64,000 bases of DNA from Desulfobacterales bacterium (GTDB lineage Bacteria; Desulfobacterota; Desulfobacteria; Desulfobacterales; SpSt-501), in assembly GCA_030834695.1 (NCBI GenBank), contig JAUQXK010000143.1, forward strand, positions 1-64,000, written 5' to 3'. The position numbers and the translations under genes were made by a program. Below, one piece after another: positions 27,623-36,122 of the stretch; the first letter of the stretch is position 1, and each line of letters opens with the position of its first letter. The notes under the pieces were generated by a model that saw only the letters and a program-made list of their open reading frames with translations, was not told the DNA's origin and made no database searches.

Positions 27623-27928
27623 ATGGGGACGGATTATCATCAGGGCACGGCAACGCTCGCCCGGGTTTTCGCCGAGCAGGGGCACTGGGAAAAGTCGGTT
27701 GAGATTTATCGAAGCCTGCTGCGGCAGGACCCCGGCCGGTCGGATCTGGCGCAGGCCTTGGCCGAAGCGGAAGCCGCGCTGCGTGCCGCTCAACCGACGC
27801 CGCCCCAGGCGCTGGCGCCTCTTTTCCGGGAGTGGATCGACCTGCTGCTGAGGACCGACCGGATCCGAAAGCTGCGCCGGATCAGGACCCGAATATATAA
27901 CTCCGCCCAAAAAACCGCTGCACCTTAA
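27623..27928 (+). CDS. small tetratricopeptide-like protein
   Basis: A 101-aa protein with one clear TPR-like unit (TLARVFAEQGHWEKSVEIYRSLLRQDPG) and an Ala-rich second helix pair. It follows the ftsB-type gene by 11 bases and is likely the third gene of a murJ-ftsB-TPR group. The C-terminal part, FREWIDLLLRTDRIRKLRRIR, is basic. Possibly a scaffold or envelope-associated protein; no signal peptide is visible. Confidence 0.6.
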   Translation: MGTDYHQGTATLARVFAEQGHWEKSVEIYRSLLRQDPGRSDLAQALAEAEAALRAAQPTPPQALAPLFREWIDLLLRTDRIRKLRRIRTRIYNSAQKTAAP

Positions 27929-27959
27929 GCCGACGTCCGGTCCGGAGCAATGAGACCGG

Positions 27960-28541
27960 CTATGGTTTCGCTTTCTCGGCCTTACCGGGTTCCGCGCCCG
28001 CGCCTTTTTCCTCCTGGTAAAAGACCGCTTTGACCCGCTCGGCGCCCCCGCCTTCCACGAGCGCCTTCCCCTCGGAGCGTTTTAGGACGATTTTCGATCC
28101 GGTCAGGGTGTTCTTGCCGCTCAGCACCCGTGAGCCCTCTCCGCTCAGGGTCAGCACATCGCTGGCCGGGAGATACTCGGCGCGTTCGGAATCCGCGGTG
28201 TATTGGTCGGAGACGATATGCACCCGGCCGGTCGCCTCTATCTTTTGGATGCGGTCCTGGGTGGACCCGCCTTTGGGCGCGTTCAGGAGATCGCCCTCGT
28301 AATAGATCCGCAGGGCGTCTGCGGTCATCGAGAACTTGCCCTGCGTGGCCACCACCGATCCCAGAAAGTCGGCCCATTTTTCGGTCGTGTTGGCAACCAT
28401 CCGATCGGAGACGATTTCGATCGGAGCCTGCGAGTCGGCCGTACCGCCGGGAGTGAAAAGGCTGGCCGGCCACGCGGCCGGGGCGGACCAAAGCCCCGCC
28501 GCCGCCAGGACCATGGCCATCATGCTTAGGCGTCGTATCAT
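27960..28541 (-). CDS. lptA: LPS export periplasmic protein LptA
   Basis: A 193-aa protein with a signal peptide (cleavage near AAWPAS, about residue 26) and an OstA beta-jellyroll domain: APIEIVSDRMVANTTEKWAD, a MTADALRIYYEG strand and a GRVHIVSDQYTADSERAEYL repeat. LptA bridges the inner-membrane LptBFGC and outer-membrane LptDE in LPS transport. The C-terminal tail is Ala/Lys/Glu rich. lptB and rpoN, its usual neighbours, are not present here. Confidence 0.82.
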   Translation of the reverse strand: MIRRLSMMAMVLAAAGLWSAPAAWPASLFTPGGTADSQAPIEIVSDRMVANTTEKWADFLGSVVATQGKFSMTADALRIYYEGDLLNAPKGGSTQDRIQKIEATGRVHIVSDQYTADSERAEYLPASDVLTLSGEGSRVLSGKNTLTGSKIVLKRSEGKALVEGGGAERVKAVFYQEEKGAGAEPGKAEKAKP

Positions 28542-28598
28542 GGTTTTCTTTCTCCTCGCCGGAAAGCATACACCCGAACCCGGCCGATGATCAACTCA

Positions 28599-28725
28599 GA
28601 TGACTTCGTAAATAGTCCAAATCTCTGCGTTGCGCTTCATCTCGCTGCCGCTGCGGCGTACTGCAACAAACGCCTCGCGGCACGAGATTCGCGCGCCTTG
28701 ATCTTGGTCTTTTTACGAAGCCATC
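28599..28725. repeat. 127 bp intergenic element of the GATGRCTTCG family
   Basis: Begins GATGACTTCGTAAATAGTCC and ends with an inverse copy (near GACTTTTTACGAAGCCATC type). The interior carries CTGCGTTGCGCTTCATC and ACGCCTCGCGGCACGAGATT, as in the other copies at 25199, 35973 and 44801. It lies between the 3' end of the spmAB gene and the start of lptA. Confidence 0.8.
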
Positions 28726-28755
28726 GATTCGGATGACTTTTTACAGTTCATCGAC

Positions 28756-30054
28756 TCAACCGAAGAGATAGAGACAGGCCGCGATCGATCCGGCAATGCC
28801 GGCGGCGTCGGCGGCCAGCCCGGCGGCCAGGCTGTAACGGATGCGGCGCACCTGGACGGCGCCGAAGTAGACGGCCAGAACATAAAAGGTCGTTTCCGTG
28901 CACCCCTGGAGGGTCGATACGAGGCAGCCGGTGTAGCTGTCGGGGCCGATGGACGGGTCGTTGATGATCGAGGCCAGAACGGCGAACGCCCCGGACCCGG
29001 ACAGCGGGCGCATCAACGCCATGGGCAGGGCCTCGGCGGGAAGGCCGACCCGGGCGGTCCAGGGCCCAAGCGCCGTCACCATGGCCTCCATGGCCCCGCT
29101 GGCCCGCAGCATGCCGACGGCCGCCAGAATGGCCACCAGGTAGGGGATGATCTTGATCGCCACCTGAAACCCTTCTTTGGCGCCTTCCACAAAGACCTCG
29201 TATACGTGTACGCGCCGGACAGCCCCGAAGACGAGAAACCCCGTCATCAACCCCGGCAGGATCCAGGGCGACAGGGTTTTCCCGTAGGAAACCGTCAGGC
29301 CAAAAAACGTCGCGCCGATCGCCAAGACGATGGCGGTTACCCAGGCAGGGTAGGCGGGGGCCTCCTCCTCCGGCGCCCGGTCGGCGTCGAGCGCCCCGGC
29401 AATCGGCTCGGAAACCGGCGAAACGGCTTCGCCAACCGGCTGGCGCCGGCGGTAAAACCGGCCGAGCAGCTTGGCGGCGAAAACGGCGGTCAGGGTCGAG
29501 CAGACGGTGGCGAACAGCGTGGTGGGAAGGATGGCGGCCGGATCGGCCGAACCCGCTGCCGCGCGCAGGGCGATGACTCCGGTCGGCAGGAGGGTGACGC
29601 TCGAGGTGTTGATCGCCAGGAACAGGGCCATGGCATCGGTGGCGGTTCCCGGGTTCGGATTCAGCCGGTTCAGCTCCTGCATGGCGCGGATGCCGAAGGG
29701 GGTCGCGGCATTGCCCAGTCCCATAACATTGGCCGAAAGGTTCAGGATCATGGCGCCCATGGCCGGGTGTCCGGCCGGCACCTCAGGGAACAGCCGCAGC
29801 ATAAGCGGGCGAATCAGGCGGGCGATGATCTTCAGCAGGCCGCCGGCCTCGGCCACCTTCATGAGACCCAGAAACAGAGTCATGATCCCGACCAACCCCA
29901 GGGCCAGATCCACGGCTCCGGCCGCCGATTCGACCATGGCCTTGGAAAGCGCCTCCATGGGCGGCGGCTGCCCCGGCGCGACCAGCCCCGCCAGCTCGCG
30001 CCAGCCGGCAGCGGCAAAAGCGATCAGGACGATGGACAGAAAAAGGAAATTCAT
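28756..30054 (-). CDS. fused spore-maturation-type protein SpmA-SpmB (nucleoside-recognition family)
   Basis: A 432-aa membrane protein made of two related halves. The N-terminal half (to about residue 195) has the SpmA motifs AMGAMILNLSANVMGLGNAATPFG and LFLAINTSSVTLLPTGVI. The C-terminal half has the SpmB pattern, ending MRPLSGSGAFAVLASIIND and GCTETTFYVLAVYFGAV. In Bacillus these are two genes for spore-core maturation; fused forms occur in non-sporulating bacteria, where the role is unknown (putative transporter). ATG 30054 (MNFLFLSIVL) starts directly at the first membrane helix. Confidence 0.85.
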   Translation of the reverse strand: MNFLFLSIVLIAFAAAGWRELAGLVAPGQPPPMEALSKAMVESAAGAVDLALGLVGIMTLFLGLMKVAEAGGLLKIIARLIRPLMLRLFPEVPAGHPAMGAMILNLSANVMGLGNAATPFGIRAMQELNRLNPNPGTATDAMALFLAINTSSVTLLPTGVIALRAAAGSADPAAILPTTLFATVCSTLTAVFAAKLLGRFYRRRQPVGEAVSPVSEPIAGALDADRAPEEEAPAYPAWVTAIVLAIGATFFGLTVSYGKTLSPWILPGLMTGFLVFGAVRRVHVYEVFVEGAKEGFQVAIKIIPYLVAILAAVGMLRASGAMEAMVTALGPWTARVGLPAEALPMALMRPLSGSGAFAVLASIINDPSIGPDSYTGCLVSTLQGCTETTFYVLAVYFGAVQVRRIRYSLAAGLAADAAGIAGSIAACLYLFG

Positions 30055-30129
30055 GAAAACACGCTCGTTCGGTCGGCTCGGGTGCGGCCGGCGATGGGCC
30101 GGTCGCGTCAACAGGCGCGAACGGCACAC

Positions 30130-30186
30130 GCTAAAAACGCCGGCGCCTTACCTTGCCCCGGCATGCGGTGCGAATAGGTAAGGCGC
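30130..30186 (-). terminator. intrinsic terminator after the 107-aa gene
   Basis: On the minus strand GCGCCTTACCT (30186-30176) pairs with AGGTAAGGCGC (30153-30143), an 11 bp stem, and TTTTT follows a few bases later (about 30133-30137). It lies downstream of the stop at 30238 and ahead of the spmAB gene. Confidence 0.7.
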
Positions 30187-30237
30187 TTAGGAAGCGTTGA
30201 TAAACCCTGCTTCGGCGATTAGTTCGGAGATGAGCTT

Positions 30238-30561
30238 TTAGCGCTGAGCCGAGCGGATCGCCTTGCCGGCCAATGGACTGTAGAGTTTCATGATAGCCAC
30301 TTTCATCACGTCCAGGACTTTCATCTGGCCGATGATGTCCACCAGCTTGTTCTCCGCCTCGGCAGGCAGAACGCAGGCGTTGCTGGCGTCGAACTGGAGA
30401 TCCGGGAAGCCCTTGACGAGCTTCTTCTGCTCTTTCTCGTTGACCGGCACCTGAATCGCCTTCTTGCCGCCGATATCCTTAACCTGCCCGGCAAGGCCTG
30501 CGCCCTCGATGATTTTCATCTTCGCATCGTCCAGGAACACATTGATCAAGTAGTCTGCCAT
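30238..30561 (-). CDS. uncharacterised 107-aa protein
   Basis: Not recognised. It is a soluble protein without signal peptide, starting MADYLINVFLDDAKMKIIEG after a strong GGAGGG ribosome site five bases from ATG 30561. It has a Lys-rich centre (EKEQKKLVKGFPDL) and one Cys (SNACVL). The C terminus is helical and basic. A convincing terminator follows. The strong translation signal and own terminator suggest a well-expressed single-gene unit. Confidence 0.65.
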   Translation of the reverse strand: MADYLINVFLDDAKMKIIEGAGLAGQVKDIGGKKAIQVPVNEKEQKKLVKGFPDLQFDASNACVLPAEAENKLVDIIGQMKVLDVMKVAIMKLYSPLAGKAIRSAQR

Positions 30562-30699
30562 GAAATCCCTCCTGCGGTTTGATTTGGAATTGCGGATGAT
30601 GGATCGGATTGGCCCCCGTCGAAATTCTTTAGCTTTTTAGTTGGATTTTTTTTAACTGTCAAGCACCGGTTATCTGCGCCGCGGTGCGGAACGCATGCC

Positions 30700-32382
30700 T
30701 CAGGGCGCGATCTTCGGCAGGGCCGTCCGCGCCCCCCGGATCATCTGAACGGCCTGCAGCGGGATGTAGGCCTTGTCGGTGTTGGGGACATACACCACGA
30801 CCCCCTCCAGCGCATACATCCGCTCACCCATCTTCAGCCGGCTTTGGTTCACCGGCAGCTCGGCGGTTTTGCCGGCCGCTGTGATGGTCACCACCGGATT
30901 GGCCGGGTCGCTCTGGTCCATCGTGACCCGGCCGTCGGTGAAGGCCTGGGCGGCGGGGACGAACAGTCTCTGGGTGAGTTTATGCAAATCGAAGCCCATG
31001 GCGTCGGCGCAGACGCGGGCGATGTCGGGGGCGGCCAGCACCCCGGAGGGTTTGCCGGGGCCGAAGGCGTGCAGCGGCACGTCGCCGCCGCAGTGGCCGT
31101 GGGTGGTCCAGCCGACATAGGTGTATTTCGGACAGAGCACCTCGCCGATGGCCTGATTAGCGCTGTCTTTGTAGGACGCGGCCAAGGACAGAATCTGCTG
31201 CGCGTCCTCATCGGCGATGTCCATAGCCCAGCCCTCCTTGACGACCGCCTTGACCCGCGCCGTGGTCCGGTCCGGGGCGATGAGTTCCCACATCCGCACG
31301 GACGAGGCCTGCATTTTGCGGAACGGGTCCAGGAACGCTTCGACTTTCATCTGGGGGTAGATGCCGTTCGAGGCCTGGTTGCCGATGGAAAATCCGCCGG
31401 TATTGTGGTCGGACATGGCCAGCACGAGCGTCCGGCCGTCCCGTTTGGCGAAATCCAGGGCGGCCGCGACCGCCCGGTCGTAAGCGAGCAGGTCGCTCAG
31501 CAGGTAGGCCGGATCGTTCGCGTGGCAGGCCCAGTCGACCTGGCTGCCTTCCACCATCAGGAAAAAACCGTCCGGGTCCCGGGACAAGAGTTCGATGGCC
31601 TTGCGGGTCATCTCCTCCAGCGTCGGCTGATCGGGGTGCAGCCGGGAACGGTCGATCTCCGGATCCATGTGGCTGGGGGCAAACATTCCGAACACCCGGC
31701 CGGAGCCGGTTTTTTCCAGGTCCTGCCGATTCTCGACGATCTGGTATCCCCAGCCCTTGAGAGCCTCGTAGAGATTGGCGCCGTCGACCCGTTGGCCTTT
31801 GAGTTCCTTGGGAATCAACAGACGCCGGCCGCCGCCGAAAACCACGTCGATTCCCTGATAGACGGCCTGTTCCATGATGTCGTTCTCGTTGCTGCGGGAG
31901 ACCGTGTGGGCGACATAGGCGGCCGGAGTGGCATGCGTTACACGGGAGGTGGCGACGATGCCGGTGGATTTTTTAAGCAGCCTGGCCCCCTCGAGGACCG
32001 TGGCCACGGGTCGGTAGCGGAGGTCTTCCGGCGGAACCGGCACCCCGCTGATGGTGTCCGGGTGCGGCCCCACGCTGATGAACTTGTCGCTCGTGCGCAC
32101 GCCGGTCGCAAAGGCGCTGGCCGCGGGGGCCGAGTCGGCGATCACCGAGTCGGCGATGTACGTCTGAACCGCGCCGACGCGGTAGGGGTCGAAGGAGAGC
32201 GGAGCGCCCTTGAACCAGCGGGCGAAGGTGTACTGCTCGGCCGAGCAGCCGTCGGCGATGAGTACGATGACGTTCTTGGCCTTGGGGGCGGCTTGCGCCG
32301 GGCTTCCGCCGGCGAACAGGACGGCGGCGGCGATGCCGAGCACCAGCAGGGGCCATTTCCGAAGAGGGCTTTTCAAACGCAT
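30700..32382 (-). CDS. alkaline phosphatase
   Basis: A 560-aa secreted phosphomonoesterase. A signal peptide (cleavage near AQAAPKA, about residue 30) precedes NVIVLIADGCS, the first metal Asp. The nucleophile serine lies in ADSAPAASAFATGVRTSD; SRVTHATPAAYVAH and MSDHNTGG supply further metal ligands. The C-terminal 120 residues are an extra domain with VNQSRLKMGERMYALEGV. ATG 32382 is preferred; GGAAGGAG lies upstream. It is divergent from the GntR regulator with about 200 bases between. No Pho box could be verified. Confidence 0.9.
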   Translation of the reverse strand: MRLKSPLRKWPLLVLGIAAAVLFAGGSPAQAAPKAKNVIVLIADGCSAEQYTFARWFKGAPLSFDPYRVGAVQTYIADSVIADSAPAASAFATGVRTSDKFISVGPHPDTISGVPVPPEDLRYRPVATVLEGARLLKKSTGIVATSRVTHATPAAYVAHTVSRSNENDIMEQAVYQGIDVVFGGGRRLLIPKELKGQRVDGANLYEALKGWGYQIVENRQDLEKTGSGRVFGMFAPSHMDPEIDRSRLHPDQPTLEEMTRKAIELLSRDPDGFFLMVEGSQVDWACHANDPAYLLSDLLAYDRAVAAALDFAKRDGRTLVLAMSDHNTGGFSIGNQASNGIYPQMKVEAFLDPFRKMQASSVRMWELIAPDRTTARVKAVVKEGWAMDIADEDAQQILSLAASYKDSANQAIGEVLCPKYTYVGWTTHGHCGGDVPLHAFGPGKPSGVLAAPDIARVCADAMGFDLHKLTQRLFVPAAQAFTDGRVTMDQSDPANPVVTITAAGKTAELPVNQSRLKMGERMYALEGVVVYVPNTDKAYIPLQAVQMIRGARTALPKIAP

Positions 32383-32591
32383 GGACTGTCTCCTTCCAGC
32401 AAGCAGGTGCACCTTCGATCGGAACCGGGCGCGGCGGGGTTTTAGCCGGGATGCGCCGCAACCGTCCGGATTGGATTTGTCGTCGGAGTCATAACAGGGT
32501 GTCTCGCAGCAGGCAAGAATAACCTGACCCCGGCCGACCCGTTTCGAGCTTGACAGAGAGCCGATGGATTCGGTATGGTTGAACCATTGAT

Positions 32592-33407
32592 ATGTTCACC
32601 AAGGTCCGCCAGGTTCGCGCGTTCGAGAGCATCATTCAGCAGGTGGAGAATGCCATCCTGCAGGGCGGCCTTGCGGCCGGCGACCGGCTGCCCTCCGAGC
32701 GCGTGTTGCAGGGGATGCTGGACGTCAGCCGCAATACGTTGCGGGAATCGCTGCGGGTCTTGGAGCAGAAAGGGCTGGTCGAGATCCGCAAGGGCCATCG
32801 CGGGGGGATTTTCGTCAAACCGCTCAATGCGGACTGCATGGCCGAGAGCCTGGGGCTTTTCGTGCAGTCCCAGCGGATCACCATGGAGCAGATTTCCGAG
32901 TTCCGGCAGGACCTCGAGGGGCTGGTCACCCGCCGTGCCGCCCGGCAGGCCAATCCCAGACTTATGGGCGACGTCGATCGGCTGATCGCCCAGGCCGAAG
33001 CCCTGGCCGAAGAAGGGCCGGACCAATGGGATGCGTTCATGCAGGCGGACAAGGATATCCACCTGGCGCTGGCCCGGCTGGCCGGCAACCCGCTGCATCG
33101 GTTTTTTCTCGAAACCGTTCACACCAACCTTCACCGCTACCACATCCATGCCTACCTGCCGCGGGACGAGGAAACCATCCGGACGACCCTTGCGGAACTG
33201 AAGGCCATCGTTCTGGCCGTATCCCGGGGCGAAGCCGAGCGCGCGGAGGCGCTGGCGCGGGAGCACGTGGGGCGCGCGACCGAGACGATGAAGCAGGCCG
33301 CCGGCCGGAAGGCGGGAAACACAACCCCCAGCCGGCCGGCGCTGGAACGAGTGAAAACCAAATCCAAGAATCCAACACCGAGACATGTGGATAGGAGTCA
33401 ACCATGA
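32592..33407 (+). CDS. GntR-family (FadR/FCD type) transcriptional regulator
   Basis: A 271-aa regulator. The winged helix is at residues 10-75 (GDRLPSERVLQGMLDVSRNTLRESLRVLEQKGLVEIRKGHRGG), and the all-helical FCD effector domain follows with metal-ligand candidates D155/H160 region (QADKDIHLALARLAGN) and a C-terminal LAREHVGRA helix. FCD regulators usually bind small organic acids. Its stop overlaps the start of the glycyl radical enzyme gene (ATGA at 33404-33407), so it is almost certainly the regulator of that operon. Confidence 0.9.
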   Translation: MFTKVRQVRAFESIIQQVENAILQGGLAAGDRLPSERVLQGMLDVSRNTLRESLRVLEQKGLVEIRKGHRGGIFVKPLNADCMAESLGLFVQSQRITMEQISEFRQDLEGLVTRRAARQANPRLMGDVDRLIAQAEALAEEGPDQWDAFMQADKDIHLALARLAGNPLHRFFLETVHTNLHRYHIHAYLPRDEETIRTTLAELKAIVLAVSRGEAERAEALAREHVGRATETMKQAAGRKAGNTTPSRPALERVKTKSKNPTPRHVDRSQP

Positions 33408-35821
33408 CCGTGATCACGATGGACCGCCTCCAATCAGCCAGCGGCCCGGCGCAAGCCGCCCCAACCGGACCCACCGGCCGCGTCCGCCTCGGGATCGAGC
33501 GCAATCGGAACACCCGCCCGGAAGTCCACCCCTATCGGGCGGTGACGGTCACGCGCAGCTACCAGGAAACCGAGGGTGAGCCAACCGCGATCCGACGCGG
33601 CAAGATGCTCTACCGCGTCCTGGCCGAGCAGCCGGTGACGATTCAGGAAGACGAGCTGATCGTCGGCATGAAGACCCTCACGCCGCGGGGCTCTCCCGTT
33701 TACCCCGAGATCAACTGCGCCTGGATCGAACGCGACCTGGATCGCCTGGCGACCCGCAGGGATACGCCCTTTTATGTCAGCGACGAGACCAAGCGCATCC
33801 TGAGGGAGGAGGTCTTCCCCTACTGGCGGAACCGTCAGATCGCCGACCGCATCAACGCGGTCGTGCCGCCGGAAATCTGGAAGGCGGATGAGCGCGGCGT
33901 GATTTACAACTATTTCCGCTCGCGCACGATCGGACACTTCCAGGCGGCCTACGACAAAGTGCTCGCCAAGGGTCTGGAGGGCATCATCGCCGACGTGGAG
34001 CGTTCGCTCGAACGGCTGGATGTCCGTGGCGCGGATGGCCTCGACCGGAGGCAGTTCCTGGAGTCGGTGGCCCTGGCCTGCCGGGGCGCGATCCTTTTTG
34101 CCGGCCGCTACGCCGCCGAAGCCCGCCGCCTGGCCGGGATGGAGGCCGACCCCGTCCGCCGGGCCGAGTTGGATCAGGTCGCTGCGACCCTGGCGCAGGT
34201 CCCGGCCCGTCCGGCCCGGAGTTTCCGGGAAGCCCTGCAATCGTTCTGGATCACCCACCTGGTGCTCAACCTGGAGACCAGCGGCCACGCCTTCGGCCCG
34301 GGCCGCTTCGACCAGAATCTGTATCCCTATTACCGCCGCAGCATCGACTCCGGCGAGATCACACGGGAGCAGGCCCAGGAGCTGATCGACTGCCTGTGGG
34401 TCAAGTTCGACGAGATCACCCTGGCCAAGGACTCGGGTGAGTCCCAGACCTCAAGTTCCTACCCGGATTTCCAAAACCTGAACATCGGCGGTCTGACGCG
34501 CGGCGGCCGCGATGCAGTGAACGAGCTGTCCTTCATGTGCCTGGATGCGCTCGAGCACACGCTGCTGCCCCAGCCGGGCCTATCGGCCCAAATCGCCTCC
34601 GTCACCCAGCCGAAGTTCCTGCTGCGCTGCTGCGAGGTGCTGCGGCTGGGGACCGGCATGCCGGCCATGTTCAACGCCGACGTCATGGTGCTCGGCATGG
34701 TCAATCGCGGCAAGACCCTGAGCGACGCGCGCGCCAGCAGTCTGAACGGGTGCGTCGCGGCTTTCTGCGACGGCAAGGACCGCATGGCCTCGAGCGGCTA
34801 TTTCAACCTGGCCAAAGCCCTGGAACTGGCCCTCAACGACGGCGTCGACCGCATGACCGGCGAGATCCTCGGCCCGCGCACCGGGGACGCCAGGACCTTT
34901 GCGAGCTTCGAGGAAGTGATGGCGGCCTTCACCGCTCAGGTGGAGCACTTCGTGGCCATGAAAGTGCGCTACGACAATCTGGTGCGCGGCATCTACGCCG
35001 CACATTGCCCGGTGCCCTTCACTTCGGCCGTGATCGACGACTGCATCGCGACCGCCACCGACTGGCACGCGGGCGGGTCGCGCTACAAGATCGCCACCCT
35101 GAGCGGGGTCGCCGTCGGCACGGTGGCCGACGCGCTTTCGGCCATCCGCACGCATGTCTTCGAGCGGAGCACCTTCGGCATGGCCGAGCTCATCGAAGCT
35201 CTGGACCGGAACTGGGAGGGCCGCGAGATCATGCGCCAGACCCTGGCCAACAAGACCCCGCGCTACGGCAACGACGACGACCGCGCCGACGAGCTGGCGG
35301 TGCGGGTCCAGGACATCTTCTGCACGGCCGTGGAGCGCCACACCGACATCCAGGGCGCGAAGTACTGGGTGGATCTGCTGCCGACGACCAGCCACATCGC
35401 GCTCGGCGAGGTGACGGGCGCCACGCCGGACGGCCGCAGGGCCGGCAGCTGGCTGTCCGAAGGAGTCAGCCCGGTGCAGGGCTGCGACCGGAAGGGCCCG
35501 ACGGCCGCCACGCGTTCGGTCGCCAAGCTGGACCACGCCCGCACCAACGGCACGCTGCTCAACGTCAAGATCAACCCCCAGACCGTGAAGAACGACCGCG
35601 ACCTGCACAAGCTGGCCGCGCTGATCCGCGGCTATTTCAGCCAGGGCGGACATCACATGCAGTTCAACATCGTCGACCGCGAGCTGCTGCTCGAGGCCAT
35701 GGACCAACCCGAGCGGCACCGCAACCTGCTGATCCGGGTGGCCGGCTATTCGGATTACTTCACGCTGCTGAGCCGCGAGATTCAGCAGGAGATACTCTCG
35801 CGTGCGGAACACGGCGTCTGA
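33404..35821 (+). CDS. glycyl radical enzyme of unknown substrate (PFL-like)
   Basis: An 805-aa oxygen-sensitive radical enzyme. The glycyl radical loop RVAGYSDYF places the radical at G781; the thiyl cysteine is C450 in SLNGCVAAFC. PFL-type barrel motifs include GPGRFDQNLYPYY and QNLNIGG. Known eliminases (diol dehydratases, choline TMA-lyase, isethionate lyase, hydroxyproline dehydratase) carry Glu two residues after the Cys; here it is Ala452. The Cys-Cys pair of pyruvate formate-lyase is also absent, although C455 is close. The reaction cannot be assigned. Overlap with the GntR gene and the activase downstream define the operon. Confidence 0.9.
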   Translation: MTVITMDRLQSASGPAQAAPTGPTGRVRLGIERNRNTRPEVHPYRAVTVTRSYQETEGEPTAIRRGKMLYRVLAEQPVTIQEDELIVGMKTLTPRGSPVYPEINCAWIERDLDRLATRRDTPFYVSDETKRILREEVFPYWRNRQIADRINAVVPPEIWKADERGVIYNYFRSRTIGHFQAAYDKVLAKGLEGIIADVERSLERLDVRGADGLDRRQFLESVALACRGAILFAGRYAAEARRLAGMEADPVRRAELDQVAATLAQVPARPARSFREALQSFWITHLVLNLETSGHAFGPGRFDQNLYPYYRRSIDSGEITREQAQELIDCLWVKFDEITLAKDSGESQTSSSYPDFQNLNIGGLTRGGRDAVNELSFMCLDALEHTLLPQPGLSAQIASVTQPKFLLRCCEVLRLGTGMPAMFNADVMVLGMVNRGKTLSDARASSLNGCVAAFCDGKDRMASSGYFNLAKALELALNDGVDRMTGEILGPRTGDARTFASFEEVMAAFTAQVEHFVAMKVRYDNLVRGIYAAHCPVPFTSAVIDDCIATATDWHAGGSRYKIATLSGVAVGTVADALSAIRTHVFERSTFGMAELIEALDRNWEGREIMRQTLANKTPRYGNDDDRADELAVRVQDIFCTAVERHTDIQGAKYWVDLLPTTSHIALGEVTGATPDGRRAGSWLSEGVSPVQGCDRKGPTAATRSVAKLDHARTNGTLLNVKINPQTVKNDRDLHKLAALIRGYFSQGGHHMQFNIVDRELLLEAMDQPERHRNLLIRVAGYSDYFTLLSREIQQEILSRAEHGV

Positions 35822-35823
35822 AG

Positions 35824-35959
35824 TGGTTTCAAAGCCCCGTCTAAGGCCCGGGGGCTGCGTTGTCATGCGGATTGAAATGCTCACGTACTTGACGTACGCT
35901 CCGCTCTCAATCCGCACGACGCCTTGCCCGCGGGCCTGATCCGGGACTTTGAAATCGCT
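35824..35959. repeat. intergenic element with imperfect terminal inverted repeats
   Basis: The left end (GTTTCAAAGCCCCG...GGCCCGGGGGC) pairs imperfectly with the right end (GCCCGCGGGCC...GGGACTTTGAAATC). The centre contains a further palindromic stretch with TACTTGACGTACG flanked by GCGGATTGA and TCAATCCGC. It begins right after the glycyl radical enzyme stop and is a different family from the neighbouring element. Confidence 0.65.
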
Positions 35960-35972
35960 TCCCTGAAATCGT

Positions 35973-36098
35973 GGCTCTACAGGAAGGCCAATTTTTTCCC
36001 GCTGACAGCGGCATTAGCCCCGTCGTCGCTGCGACGTACGGCAGTACGCCTCGCTCCGCGGGGCTTGCGCGCCTTGAACTTGGTCTTCTGACAAAGCC
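35973..36098. repeat. 126 bp element, degenerate member of the GATGRCTTCG family
   Basis: The right part is close to other copies (GTACGGCAGTACGCCTCG; GCGCGCCTTGAACTTGGTC). Ends pair imperfectly (GGCTCTACAGGAAGGCCAA with TTGGTCTTCTGACAAAGCC). It has nearly the same length as the copies at 28599 and 44801. With the previous element it fills the whole spacer between the glycyl radical enzyme and its activase. Confidence 0.65.
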
Positions 36099-36122
36099 GC
36101 CCATTTGAGCTACCACCATCAA

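Noticed and set aside
33404-35821. Assignment of the glycyl radical enzyme as choline trimethylamine-lyase, given the nearby methylamine genes
   Set aside because: The catalytic Glu two residues after the active Cys is Ala here, and there are no microcompartment genes.
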